The notes under the pieces were generated by a model. It made no database searches. It was not told where the DNA came from and was given only the letters and a program-made list of their open reading frames with translations. A program made the position numbers and the translations under genes. Positions 9,632 to 16,701 of a DNA stretch of 64,000 nucleotides are shown here, piece after piece. The DNA is from Pseudomonas brassicacearum (GTDB lineage Bacteria; Pseudomonadota; Gammaproteobacteria; Pseudomonadales; Pseudomonadaceae). Each line of letters begins with the position of its first letter. Within the stretch, counting starts at the first letter, position 1. The DNA lies in assembly GCF_003732265.1 (NCBI RefSeq), contig NZ_MOBK01000011.1:186001-250000 (forward strand), written 5' to 3'.

Positions 9632-10144
9632 TCAGGCTTTTGGCGTGTAGAAAGGGTTGCTGATGTGATTGACCACATCCGCCAGTTGCGCGGTTTCCGG
9701 CTTGCCGGTCAGCGCGGCACGGATCGCCGTGCGGCAGGCGTTGTAATTGTTCAGGTAGACCAAATCGAGGTCATCGCAGGCCGGGTTGACCCAGTTGGCG
9801 GTGACGATGGCCCATTCGTCTTCGGCTTCCGGCGGCAAGGTGCCGTCCAGCAGCGCTTCAAGTACAGCCTTGGCGATACCGGCTTGGGACGCGCCCCAGG
9901 TGGCGTTGCCGTGCAGGTCGCTGCTGATCGCCGCTTTGTTGACGTAAAGGGTCATTGGCTTGACCGGAATATTCGGCTGCGCAATCACCATGAACGGGCA
10001 GTGCCCCTGGCTTGGCGACGCCAGGCTGTTGGCAAACGCCTGGCCGGCCGGGCCGTTGCGCGGGCCGATCAGAATGTTGATGTGCGCGGCGTTCACGCCC
10101 GGGCCTTCGAAACCTTCACCGATGTACAGGTCGAGTTCTTTCAT
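9632..10144 (-). CDS. Formaldehyde-activating enzyme (Fae) family protein
   Basis: 170 residues colinear with Fae of methylotrophs and methanogens. Family hallmarks are IGEGFEGPGVNAAHI then ILIGPRNGPAGQAFANSL, QPNIPVKPMTLYVNK, and the C-terminal NPF. Known Fae condenses formaldehyde with tetrahydromethanopterin, using a His in the AHID motif; here the His is kept (His21) but the motif reads AHIN. No other tetrahydromethanopterin genes are visible, so the carrier or substrate must be different or the pathway lies elsewhere. It is the first large gene of an operon with AKR, aldehyde dehydrogenase and MFS genes, which supports a role in handling a reactive aldehyde. GAAGAG precedes the ATG. Confidence 0.82.
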   Translation of the reverse strand: MKELDLYIGEGFEGPGVNAAHINILIGPRNGPAGQAFANSLASPSQGHCPFMVIAQPNIPVKPMTLYVNKAAISSDLHGNATWGASQAGIAKAVLEALLDGTLPPEAEDEWAIVTANWVNPACDDLDLVYLNNYNACRTAIRAALTGKPETAQLADVVNHISNPFYTPKA

Positions 10145-10175
10145 GAGTCGTTACTCTTCAGGGAGTTGAGGTTGA

Positions 10176-10274
10176 TCAGAAACGCACGCAGGCAGCGGGC
10201 CTGGCGTGGCACATGTCGGGATTCGAAGAGCGCAGCAGGTCGCTGGCGAAGACGCGGCAGAGATGATGAGTCAT
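10176..10274 (-). CDS. Candidate 32-residue leader peptide upstream of fae
   Basis: A short reading frame (MTHHLCRVFASDLLRSSNPD...) ends with TGA 31 bases before the Fae start and contains three Cys, four Arg and the C-terminal ACVRF. It lies in the 5' leader of the operon. It could be a regulatory leader peptide or a chance frame: the ribosome site is weak and no comparison could be made. It was reported because it fills the leader and because it is the only plausible start between the operator palindrome and fae. Confidence 0.25.
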   Translation of the reverse strand: MTHHLCRVFASDLLRSSNPDMCHARPAACVRF

Positions 10275-10467
10275 GGTTGCAAACGCTCTTTTTTGTTGTT
10301 GATGAGCTGGTTTGCGATTTTTTAACACTGGGGGTTTGCGGGGCTGTAACCATTAAAAGTCATGAGGGTATGAGTTCAAGTCATACCCCGCATTTGAATG
10401 CCTGTACCGCACGGTGCTCTGCATTTGTGGTTAAAATGCCGCCCCCTCAAATTGCCGACCCAGCCCG
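10275..10467. other. Divergent promoter region, fae operon / methyltransferase
   Basis: 193 bases between the leader peptide and the methyltransferase gene hold AT-rich runs (TTTTTTGTTG on one strand, GGTTAAAAT near 10430) and a perfect inverted repeat at 10366-10388. No tRNA or other RNA gene is seen. Both transcripts probably start here. Confidence 0.5.
10366..10388. promoter_or_regulatory. Perfect inverted repeat, candidate operator
   Basis: GGGTATGA and TCATACCC form a perfect 8-bp inverted repeat around GTTCAAG. It is about 90 bases upstream of the leader peptide and 80 bases before the methyltransferase. The spacing suits a dimeric activator such as a LysR or AraC protein; the nearest candidate is the LysR gene at 4633. 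The binding protein is not known. Confidence 0.4.
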
Positions 10468-11409
10468 ATGAATTCAGACGCACTTGCCACCCTCCACGCC
10501 CACCTGCTGAAGGCCCTGGCAACGGCCCCTGCGGAAACCCGCCGGCTGTTTCACGGCCGTGGCCGCTGCTGGCCGGGGCTGGAGCAGTTGACCGTCGACT
10601 GGTTGCAGGGCGTGGTGCTGGTCGCGCTGTTCAAAGAGCCGGAAGCGTCGCAGCTGGAAGATTTGAAACGACTGTTGATGCAGATCACCCAGTCACCCGA
10701 GTGGGCACAATCCGGCGCGCACACCTTGCTGCTGCAACATCGCTACCTGCTGCAAAGCACTACCGAGTGGTTGCTGGGCGAGGTGATCGACGAGATGACC
10801 ATCACCGAGGGCGGCTTGCGTTATCGCGTGGACCTGGGCCGCAAGCAGAACACTGGCCTGTTTCTCGACATGCGTTATGGCCGTGACTGGGTGCGGGCCA
10901 ATGCCCAGGGCAAGCGCGTGTTGAACCTGTTTGCCTACACCTGCGGCTTCTCGGTCGCCGCCATCGAGGGTGGCGCCGAGCACGTGGTCAATCTGGACAT
11001 GTCCAGCCCGGCCCTGAGCCGTGGGCGCGACAATCACCGGCTCAACGGGCACGATTTGAGCCAGGTCAGTTTTCTTGGTCATGACCTGTTCAAGTCCTGG
11101 GGCAAGGTGATTGGCAAGGGGCCTTATGACCTGGTGATCATCGACCCACCGTCCTTTCAGAAAGGCAGTTTTTTGCTGACCAAGGATTACCAGCGGGTGT
11201 TGCGCCGGTTGCCGGAATTGCTCAGCCCTGCGGGCACAGTGTTGGCCTGCATGAATGACCCGGCGTTTGGGTCTGACTTCCTGATCGATGGGGTGATGCG
11301 TGAAGCGCCGAGTTTGCGTTTTGAGCAGCGGCTGGAGAATCCGCCGGAGTTTCCGGATGCGGATGTTGAGTGTGGCCTGAAGGCGTTGGTGTTCAAACTG
11401 GAAGATTGA
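10468..11409 (+). CDS. Class I SAM-dependent methyltransferase (RlmI-like)
   Basis: 313 residues. The C-terminal half has the SAM-binding motif VLNLFAYTCGFSVAAIEGGA (about residues 151-170) and the motif IV DPPSFQKG, as in RlmI/RlmK-type 23S rRNA methyltransferases; the preceding QNTGLFLDMRYGRDWV segment is also typical of that group. The N-terminal PUA domain of RlmI is absent, and the N-terminal 90 residues look different, so the RNA target is uncertain. It acts in the cytosol. It is a single gene, divergent from the fae operon and ended by a REP doublet. Confidence 0.8.
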   Translation: MNSDALATLHAHLLKALATAPAETRRLFHGRGRCWPGLEQLTVDWLQGVVLVALFKEPEASQLEDLKRLLMQITQSPEWAQSGAHTLLLQHRYLLQSTTEWLLGEVIDEMTITEGGLRYRVDLGRKQNTGLFLDMRYGRDWVRANAQGKRVLNLFAYTCGFSVAAIEGGAEHVVNLDMSSPALSRGRDNHRLNGHDLSQVSFLGHDLFKSWGKVIGKGPYDLVIIDPPSFQKGSFLLTKDYQRVLRRLPELLSPAGTVLACMNDPAFGSDFLIDGVMREAPSLRFEQRLENPPEFPDADVECGLKALVFKLED

Positions 11410-11422
11410 GTCTTGCTCTACC

Positions 11423-11512
11423 TGTGGGAGCGAGCCTGCTCGCGAAGGCGGTGTGTCAGTCAACATCAATGTTGAATGTGCCGGCGTCTTCGCGAGCAGG
11501 CTCGCTCCCACA
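11423..11512. repeat. REP doublet between convergent genes
   Basis: TGTGGGAGCGAGCCTGCTCG (11423-11442) is inverted at 11492-11512 (CGAGCAGGCTCGCTCCCACA). It separates the convergent methyltransferase and LuxR genes. Confidence 0.9.
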
Positions 11513-11544
11513 AGGGGACCTTCTGTGCAGCGATGATTTTTGGC

Positions 11545-12318
11545 TCAACGCGGCTGCAACACCAACGCAAACAACTCCCCATGCCCGGTCACATTGAGCT
11601 TGTGATAGACATTGCGCCGATGCACTTTCACCGTCTCCGGTGAGATACCCATGTGCTGGGCGATGGCTTTGCTGGAGAAGCCCTGAAGGATCAGCCTGGC
11701 GGTTTCGATTTCCCGTACCGACAGGCGCGCGTCGAAGCGATCGAGCAACGTCGCGAGATCGCCGGCCACCGGCTCAGCGGTCGCGCCTTCCGGTGGCATC
11801 AGTTGCAGATGACGGCGCATCGCCGACAGCACCCAGTCGCGCACGCACAGCAGTCGGCCCTGCTCTTCCAGGCTGAACCGCGTCGAACGTCCCAGCGACA
11901 AACCCAACACCGCGCCCTCCACGTTGACCATGAACTGCAACTCGTCCGCCCCCACCACCGAGCGGAAGTAGCTCAGGTAGTACTCGCTCTGCTGGAACTG
12001 GTCGGGCGCCACCGATTCGAGGCTGTGCAGGCCCTCGGCAATACCGGCGCAAGCGGCCTGGTAAAAGGGGTCGAGCAGGTACATGCCGGCGCTGTAGTCC
12101 GCCAGTTCTTCGAGCTCGGCGGCACCGCCCTTGGAGTCGAAATCAATCAGCAGATGCGGGACCCGCCCCGCGCGCATCACCGCGACCAACGCATTGTCCA
12201 GCGGCACCAGCAGCCGCAACGTGTCGACCAGCGCCCGCCAGAAACCGTCCTGGCCCAACGCGCCAAACACCCGCGCCAGCGACTGGTGCACCGGCAGCTC
12301 TTTCAACAATGCGTCCAC
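11545..12318 (-). CDS. LuxR-family transcriptional regulator
   Basis: 257 residues. The C-terminal 60 hold a LuxR/FixJ helix-turn-helix (SVREIETARLILQGFSSKAI then MGISPETVKVHRRNVYHKL). The N-terminal 190 residues show no phosphoacceptor domain; they have an autoinducer-like or GAF-like look, with no clear acyl-homoserine-lactone signature. It is divergent from the polyamine-binding protein gene at 12430, so it most likely activates the binding protein and P1 peptidase genes. It is a solo LuxR: no synthase gene is near. Confidence 0.8.
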   Translation of the reverse strand: MDALLKELPVHQSLARVFGALGQDGFWRALVDTLRLLVPLDNALVAVMRAGRVPHLLIDFDSKGGAAELEELADYSAGMYLLDPFYQAACAGIAEGLHSLESVAPDQFQQSEYYLSYFRSVVGADELQFMVNVEGAVLGLSLGRSTRFSLEEQGRLLCVRDWVLSAMRRHLQLMPPEGATAEPVAGDLATLLDRFDARLSVREIETARLILQGFSSKAIAQHMGISPETVKVHRRNVYHKLNVTGHGELFALVLQPR

Positions 12319-12429
12319 GCACTACCCCTTTCGAGTAACCCATGATGGGAATGGGTGAGTCCCCCGCCTGCCAGTACGCTGCAAGCACCTGTTCATCACC
12401 GGCCTGCAGCAGGCCAGGAGTGCCGCATC

Positions 12430-13533
12430 ATGAGTCGTCACCGCTCGCATATCAATCTTGGACTGGGCGCCTGTTTGTGCGTCTCGTTGTCGGCCATGGC
12501 CACGGATGCCCCGACGGTGCATGTCTACAACTGGTATGACTACATCGGTCCCAACACCCTGCACGACTTCAAGCGCGACACCGGGATCGAACCGGTCTAC
12601 GACACCTTCGACAGCGCCGAAGTGCTGGAAGGCAAACTGTTGACCAGCCGCAGCGGCTACGACGTGGTGGTGGCGAGTAACTTCAGTCTGCCGACGCTGA
12701 TCAAGGCCGGCGCCCTCGCCCCGTTGCCCCACGCGCAAATGCCCGACTTCAAGAACATGGACAGCGACCTGCTGGCGAAACTGGCCAACAACGATCCGGG
12801 CAACCAGTACGCGGTGCCGTACCTGTGGGGCACCAACGGGATTGGCTACAACATCGACAAGGTCCGTGCGGCGTTGGGCGACAAGGCGCCGGTGGACTCC
12901 TGGGACCTGGTGTTCAAGGAAGAGAACCTGGCCAAGCTCGGCCAGTGTGGCGTGGCGATGCTCGACTCGCCGTCGGAAATGCTCCCGGTGGCCCTGCACT
13001 ACCTGGGCTTGCCACCGAACAGCACCAACCCCGAAGACTACAAGAAGGCCGAGGCGCTGCTGCTGAAGTTGCGCCCGCACATTGCCTACTTCAACTCGTC
13101 CAAGTTCATCAGCGACCTGGCCAACGGCAACATCTGCGTGGCGGTGGGTTGGTCTGGCGCGATGCTGGAAGCCAAGACCAACGCCGAGCAGGCCAACAAC
13201 GGCGTGAAGATCGCCTACAGCTTGCCGAAGGAAGGCGCGCCGGTGTGGTTCGACACGCTGGTGCTGCTCAAGGACGCACCGCATCCACAACAAGGCCTGG
13301 CCTTTATCGACTACCTGATGCGCCCCGAAGTCATCGCCCCGGTCAGCGATCACCTGAACTACCCCAACGGCAACCGCAGCGCGACGCCGCTGGTGGCCGA
13401 AGCGACCCGCACCAACCCGGCGGTGTATCCATCGGCTGAAGCGCTGGCCACGTTGTTCACCCTTCAACCGCTGCCGCCGGCGACTGAACGAGTGCGCACG
13501 CGGGTCTGGAGCAAGGTCAAAAACGGGCAGTGA
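12430..13533 (+). CDS. Periplasmic polyamine-binding protein (PotF/SpuD-like)
   Basis: 367 residues. A signal peptide (cleavage near LSAMA-TD, residue 24) precedes VHVYNWYDYIGPNTL, the classical start of PotF/SpuD. Other family marks are YDVVVASN and PYLWGTNGIGYNIDKV. It should bind putrescine, spermidine or a related amine in the periplasm and hand it to an ABC permease, but no permease or ATPase gene is adjacent. The start at 12430 has AGGAGT before it. The gene downstream, a P1 peptidase, begins 84 bases after the stop on the same strand, and a LuxR gene is divergent, suggesting a small regulated unit. Confidence 0.88.
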   Translation: MSRHRSHINLGLGACLCVSLSAMATDAPTVHVYNWYDYIGPNTLHDFKRDTGIEPVYDTFDSAEVLEGKLLTSRSGYDVVVASNFSLPTLIKAGALAPLPHAQMPDFKNMDSDLLAKLANNDPGNQYAVPYLWGTNGIGYNIDKVRAALGDKAPVDSWDLVFKEENLAKLGQCGVAMLDSPSEMLPVALHYLGLPPNSTNPEDYKKAEALLLKLRPHIAYFNSSKFISDLANGNICVAVGWSGAMLEAKTNAEQANNGVKIAYSLPKEGAPVWFDTLVLLKDAPHPQQGLAFIDYLMRPEVIAPVSDHLNYPNGNRSATPLVAEATRTNPAVYPSAEALATLFTLQPLPPATERVRTRVWSKVKNGQ

Positions 13534-13617
13534 GTGGAGCTCCCTCGCCACAACAGCGCCCTGGCCACAACCCGCGTCACATTAATTTTCTGCCACGAAT
13601 TGAAGATGAGAAACCCC

Positions 13618-14736
13618 ATGAAACTACGTGCCCGTGACCTGAACATTCAGTTCGGCCAACTGCAACCCGGCCCTCTCAATGCCATCACCGATGTACCCGG
13701 CGTCCGTGTCGGCCACAGTGAGGTGCGCGGCCGCACTGACAGCGGTCGTGACATCCACACCGGCGTCACCCTGATCGAACCGCGTGCCGGTTCTACCAAC
13801 CAGCAACCGTGCTTTGCCGGTGTGCATGTGCTCAACGGCAATGGTGACGCCACCGGTCTTGAGTGGATTCGCGAAGCCGGTCTGCTGACCAGCCCGATCG
13901 CCTTCACCAACACCCACAGCCTGGGCGTGGTGCGCGATGCGCTGATTGCGCTGGACCGACAGGCCCAGCCCGATGACGGTCGCTTGTACTGGAACATGCC
14001 GGTGGTGCTGGAGACGTTCGATGGCTTGCTCAGCGACATCAATGGTTTCCACGTCAAACCCGAGCACGTGGCCCAGGCGCAGCGCAATGCCGTCGACGGA
14101 CCGGTGATCGAAGGCGCAGTAGGCGGTGGCAGCGGGATGATCTGTCATGAGTTCAAAGGCGGGATTGGCACGTCCTCGCGACGCTTGAGCCCGGCGCAAG
14201 GCGGCTGGACCGTCGGCGCCATCGTCCAGGCCAACCATGGCATTCGCAACGAGTTGCGCGTCGACGGCTATCCGGTCGGACGCTACATGGAACAGGTCGA
14301 CTCGCCGTTCCTCAAGGCCTCGCTGCCGTATCCGGGCATGGGTTCCATCGTCGTCTGCCTGGCCACGGATGCGCCGTTGCTGCCGCACCAATGCACTCGC
14401 CTCGCGCAGCGCGCCAGCCTGGGATTGGCCCGCACCGGCGGCGGTAACGAAGACCACAGCGGTGACATCTTCATTGCCTTCGCCACCGGCAACCAGCACG
14501 TGCCACCTGCCGCCTATGAAGGCAAAGGCGCGCCCACGTGCGACAACCTGCGCATGGTCAACAACGATCACATCAGCGAGCTGTTTCTGGCCGCCACCGA
14601 GGCCGTGGAAGAAGCCATCATCAATGCGCTGCTGGCGTCTGACACGGTGGAAGGCAACGGCCATACGGTAAAGGGACTGGATGCGCAGACGCTGCTCAAG
14701 GCATTGCGTCAGGCGGGTTGGCCGGGCCAGCGCTGA
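13618..14736 (+). CDS. P1-family aminopeptidase (DmpA/BapA-like)
   Basis: 372 residues of the N-terminal-nucleophile P1 family, which cut themselves into two chains. The predicted autocleavage lies at Gly242-Ser243 within GMGSIVVCLATDAPLLPHQ, the motif of DmpA, leaving Ser243 as the nucleophile. ITDVPGVRVGH near the N-terminus and GAVGGGSGM are also typical. Known members release N-terminal D-, L- or beta-amino acids from small peptides and amides. ATG 13618 and the in-frame ATG 13606 are both possible. No signal peptide is seen, so it is cytosolic. The companion binding protein suggests an amine conjugate as substrate, by inference. Confidence 0.87.
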   Translation: MKLRARDLNIQFGQLQPGPLNAITDVPGVRVGHSEVRGRTDSGRDIHTGVTLIEPRAGSTNQQPCFAGVHVLNGNGDATGLEWIREAGLLTSPIAFTNTHSLGVVRDALIALDRQAQPDDGRLYWNMPVVLETFDGLLSDINGFHVKPEHVAQAQRNAVDGPVIEGAVGGGSGMICHEFKGGIGTSSRRLSPAQGGWTVGAIVQANHGIRNELRVDGYPVGRYMEQVDSPFLKASLPYPGMGSIVVCLATDAPLLPHQCTRLAQRASLGLARTGGGNEDHSGDIFIAFATGNQHVPPAAYEGKGAPTCDNLRMVNNDHISELFLAATEAVEEAIINALLASDTVEGNGHTVKGLDAQTLLKALRQAGWPGQR

Positions 14737-14772
14737 CAGGATCGCCCGATGCCAGCGTCGGGCGAACACTGA

Positions 14773-15228
14773 TTACTCTTCCAGCACCAGCAGCGGCGTA
14801 CCTTTCTTCACGATGTACGTCGCCAGCTCCGACGCTTTGCCACCACCCACGTTCTTCGCGAGATGCGCCGTGCCTTCCGGGATGTATAGCGAATCGCCAG
14901 CCTTGAGCGTGACCGGTGGCTGGCCCTCCAGCTGATACTCAAACGAACCTTCGATGACATAAGCCACTTCCACGCCCGGATGCGAGTGTTTAGGCGAGGT
15001 CACGCCTGCGTCGAAATCGACACGCACCTGAATCACTTCACGCTCGGCGGCACCCAGGTCCTTGCGCACCAGATCGGTACGGTGGATTCCGGCCTGCCAG
15101 TTTTTCGCCGGCTGTGGCTCGGGGTTTGCGTTGCCAGCCTGCGAAAAACTCGCGAAGGCTGCCAGTGAAAGAACGGCAAGGGCGATGCCTGACCGGCCAG
15201 CCGTGTTGCGGGAAGTGATACGGGACAT
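14773..15228 (-). CDS. Secreted cupin-domain protein
   Basis: 151 residues. A signal peptide (ALAVLSLAAFASFSQA) precedes a single small cupin domain with the metal-binding pattern KHSHPGVEVAYVIEG and PEGTAHLAKN. Cupins of this size usually bind Fe, Mn or Zn; the reaction is not predictable. The ATG at 15228 has GGAG nine bases upstream and marks the signal peptide. The larger frame, up to 15360, is not needed. It lies tail-to-tail with the P1 peptidase, and two other small secreted cupin genes occur at 20517 and 34592. Confidence 0.78.
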   Translation of the reverse strand: MSRITSRNTAGRSGIALAVLSLAAFASFSQAGNANPEPQPAKNWQAGIHRTDLVRKDLGAAEREVIQVRVDFDAGVTSPKHSHPGVEVAYVIEGSFEYQLEGQPPVTLKAGDSLYIPEGTAHLAKNVGGGKASELATYIVKKGTPLLVLEE

Positions 15229-15447
15229 TGCAATTCTCCAATGATTGCCACCAATGCGGTGAGCCCATTTAGAGGCTGCGGTGTATCCGGCTCGTGTCAC
15301 GTAGGGCATGGTTTTGTATGCGAAGTTGGCTGCCGGCACCGGGGATACGTAGCGATACAAACCTGCGCCCGCGAAGACCGACTATCTGAAGAAATGCCCT
15401 CTGTCACCAGACAGCTAACATTTCCCGGGGACCTCACTTCAATGTGT

Positions 15448-15966
15448 TCATTGATCCGGATCTGCCCCACGCCCACCCTTGAAGGCGTCTCGCCGTGCCT
15501 TGCGTTCAGCGGCATAGGCGTCGCTAGGCGTGCTGATCAGCTCGCCACGGCGCAATGGTTCGCCGCAATGCGCGCACAGCGGACCCAGCCCGGCAGGATG
15601 GCGACAGGTGGTGTGGGTGTAAACCACCGCCAGCCCCTCCTCCTTTGACTTGCACCAGGTTTCCCCCCAGGCGCGCAGTGCCAGCACCACGGAATAGAAC
15701 GCATCGCCTTTGGGTGTCAGGTGGTACTCGTAGCGCGGGGGGCGCTCGCTGTAGGCGCGGCGCGCGACCAGCCCGTCAGCCTCCAGGCGTTTGAGACGGG
15801 TGGCGATCATTTGCGGGGTCCCGGCGGTTTGCGCCTGGATCTCGTCGAAGCGATGGCTGCCCATGAACAACTCGCGCAGCACCAGGACCGTCCAGCGGTC
15901 GCCGACGACGGCCTCGGCCCGTGAAATCGGGCACAGGGTTTCAGGAACAGGTGTGTTTACCGACAT
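15448..15966 (-). CDS. HxlR-family transcriptional regulator
   Basis: 172 residues. A winged helix typical of HxlR is clear: CPISRAEAVVGDRWTVLVLR, then RFDEIQAQTAGTPQMIATRL and the wing RPPRYEYHLTPKG. The C-terminal 60 residues add a CAHCGEPL pair of cysteines that could bind a metal or sense redox. It is divergent from the isochorismatase-like gene at 16066, with a perfect palindrome between, so it probably represses that gene and the aldehyde dehydrogenase downstream. The effector is unknown. Confidence 0.85.
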   Translation of the reverse strand: MSVNTPVPETLCPISRAEAVVGDRWTVLVLRELFMGSHRFDEIQAQTAGTPQMIATRLKRLEADGLVARRAYSERPPRYEYHLTPKGDAFYSVVLALRAWGETWCKSKEEGLAVVYTHTTCRHPAGLGPLCAHCGEPLRRGELISTPSDAYAAERKARRDAFKGGRGADPDQ

Positions 15967-15991
15967 GCGGTCTTGCCTCTTTTGCAGTTAC

Positions 15992-16004
15992 TATGATTAT
16001 CATA
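15992..16004. promoter_or_regulatory. TATGATTATCATA palindrome, candidate HxlR operator
   Basis: A perfect 13-bp palindrome (6+1+6) in the 99-bp gap between the HxlR gene and the isochorismatase-like gene. It is flanked by GTTAC and ATCAAC, which extend a weaker symmetry. HxlR proteins usually bind such sites in the divergent promoter. Inference from position only. Confidence 0.5.
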
Positions 16005-16065
16005 TCAACAAGATGTCCGGGCAAGTACCGGGCATCGGCCCCTCAACATTCCTGAGAACGCAGCC

Positions 16066-16701
16066 ATGCCAAAAGCCCTTTATCCCCTCGACAGAACCGC
16101 TTATCTGTTGGTCGATCCCTACAACGACTTTCTCTCCGAAGGCGGCAAAGTCTATCCGCTGATCGAACCGATCGCCGCACAAGTCGGCCTGCTCGACAAC
16201 TTGCGCGCACTCGATCGCACCGTCCGTGCCCTCGACATTCCGGTGGTCATCGTACCGCACCACCGCTGGGAAAAAGGCGACTACGAAAACTGGGATCACC
16301 CGAGCCCTACCCAATGCAAGATCATGCACATGCATCACTTCGCTCGCGGCGAATGGGGCGGCGAATGGCACCCGGATTTCGCGCCCAAGGATGGCGACAT
16401 TGTCGTTCAGGAGCACTGGGGGTCGAGCGGTTTTGCCAACACCGACCTTGATTTCCGTCTCAAGCAGAAAGGCGTTACCCACGTGATCATCGTTGGCTTG
16501 CTGGCCAATACCTGCATCGAGGCCACCGCCCGCTACGCCCAGGAACTTGGCTATCACGTGACCCTGGTGCGCGACGCCACGGCCGCGTTCAAGCCAGAAA
16601 TGATGCACGCGGCCCATGAACTGAACGGCCCGACGTTCGCCCATTCCATTGTGACCACGCCAGAACTGATCGCCACGTTGACCCAAGGTGAGCGCCCATG
16701 A
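16066..16701 (+). CDS. Isochorismatase-fold cysteine hydrolase
   Basis: 211 residues. The catalytic Asp17 (LLVDPYNDF) and nucleophile Cys150 (GLLANTCIEATAR) of the family are present. The usual catalytic Lys is replaced: the strand reads DIVVQEHWGSSGF with Glu116 near the Lys position. Amidases and N-carbamoyl or pyrazine-amide hydrolases belong to this fold; the substrate is not predictable. Its last four bases (ATGA) start the next gene, an aldehyde dehydrogenase, so they are co-translated. It is controlled probably by the divergent HxlR regulator. Confidence 0.82.
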   Translation: MPKALYPLDRTAYLLVDPYNDFLSEGGKVYPLIEPIAAQVGLLDNLRALDRTVRALDIPVVIVPHHRWEKGDYENWDHPSPTQCKIMHMHHFARGEWGGEWHPDFAPKDGDIVVQEHWGSSGFANTDLDFRLKQKGVTHVIIVGLLANTCIEATARYAQELGYHVTLVRDATAAFKPEMMHAAHELNGPTFAHSIVTTPELIATLTQGERP

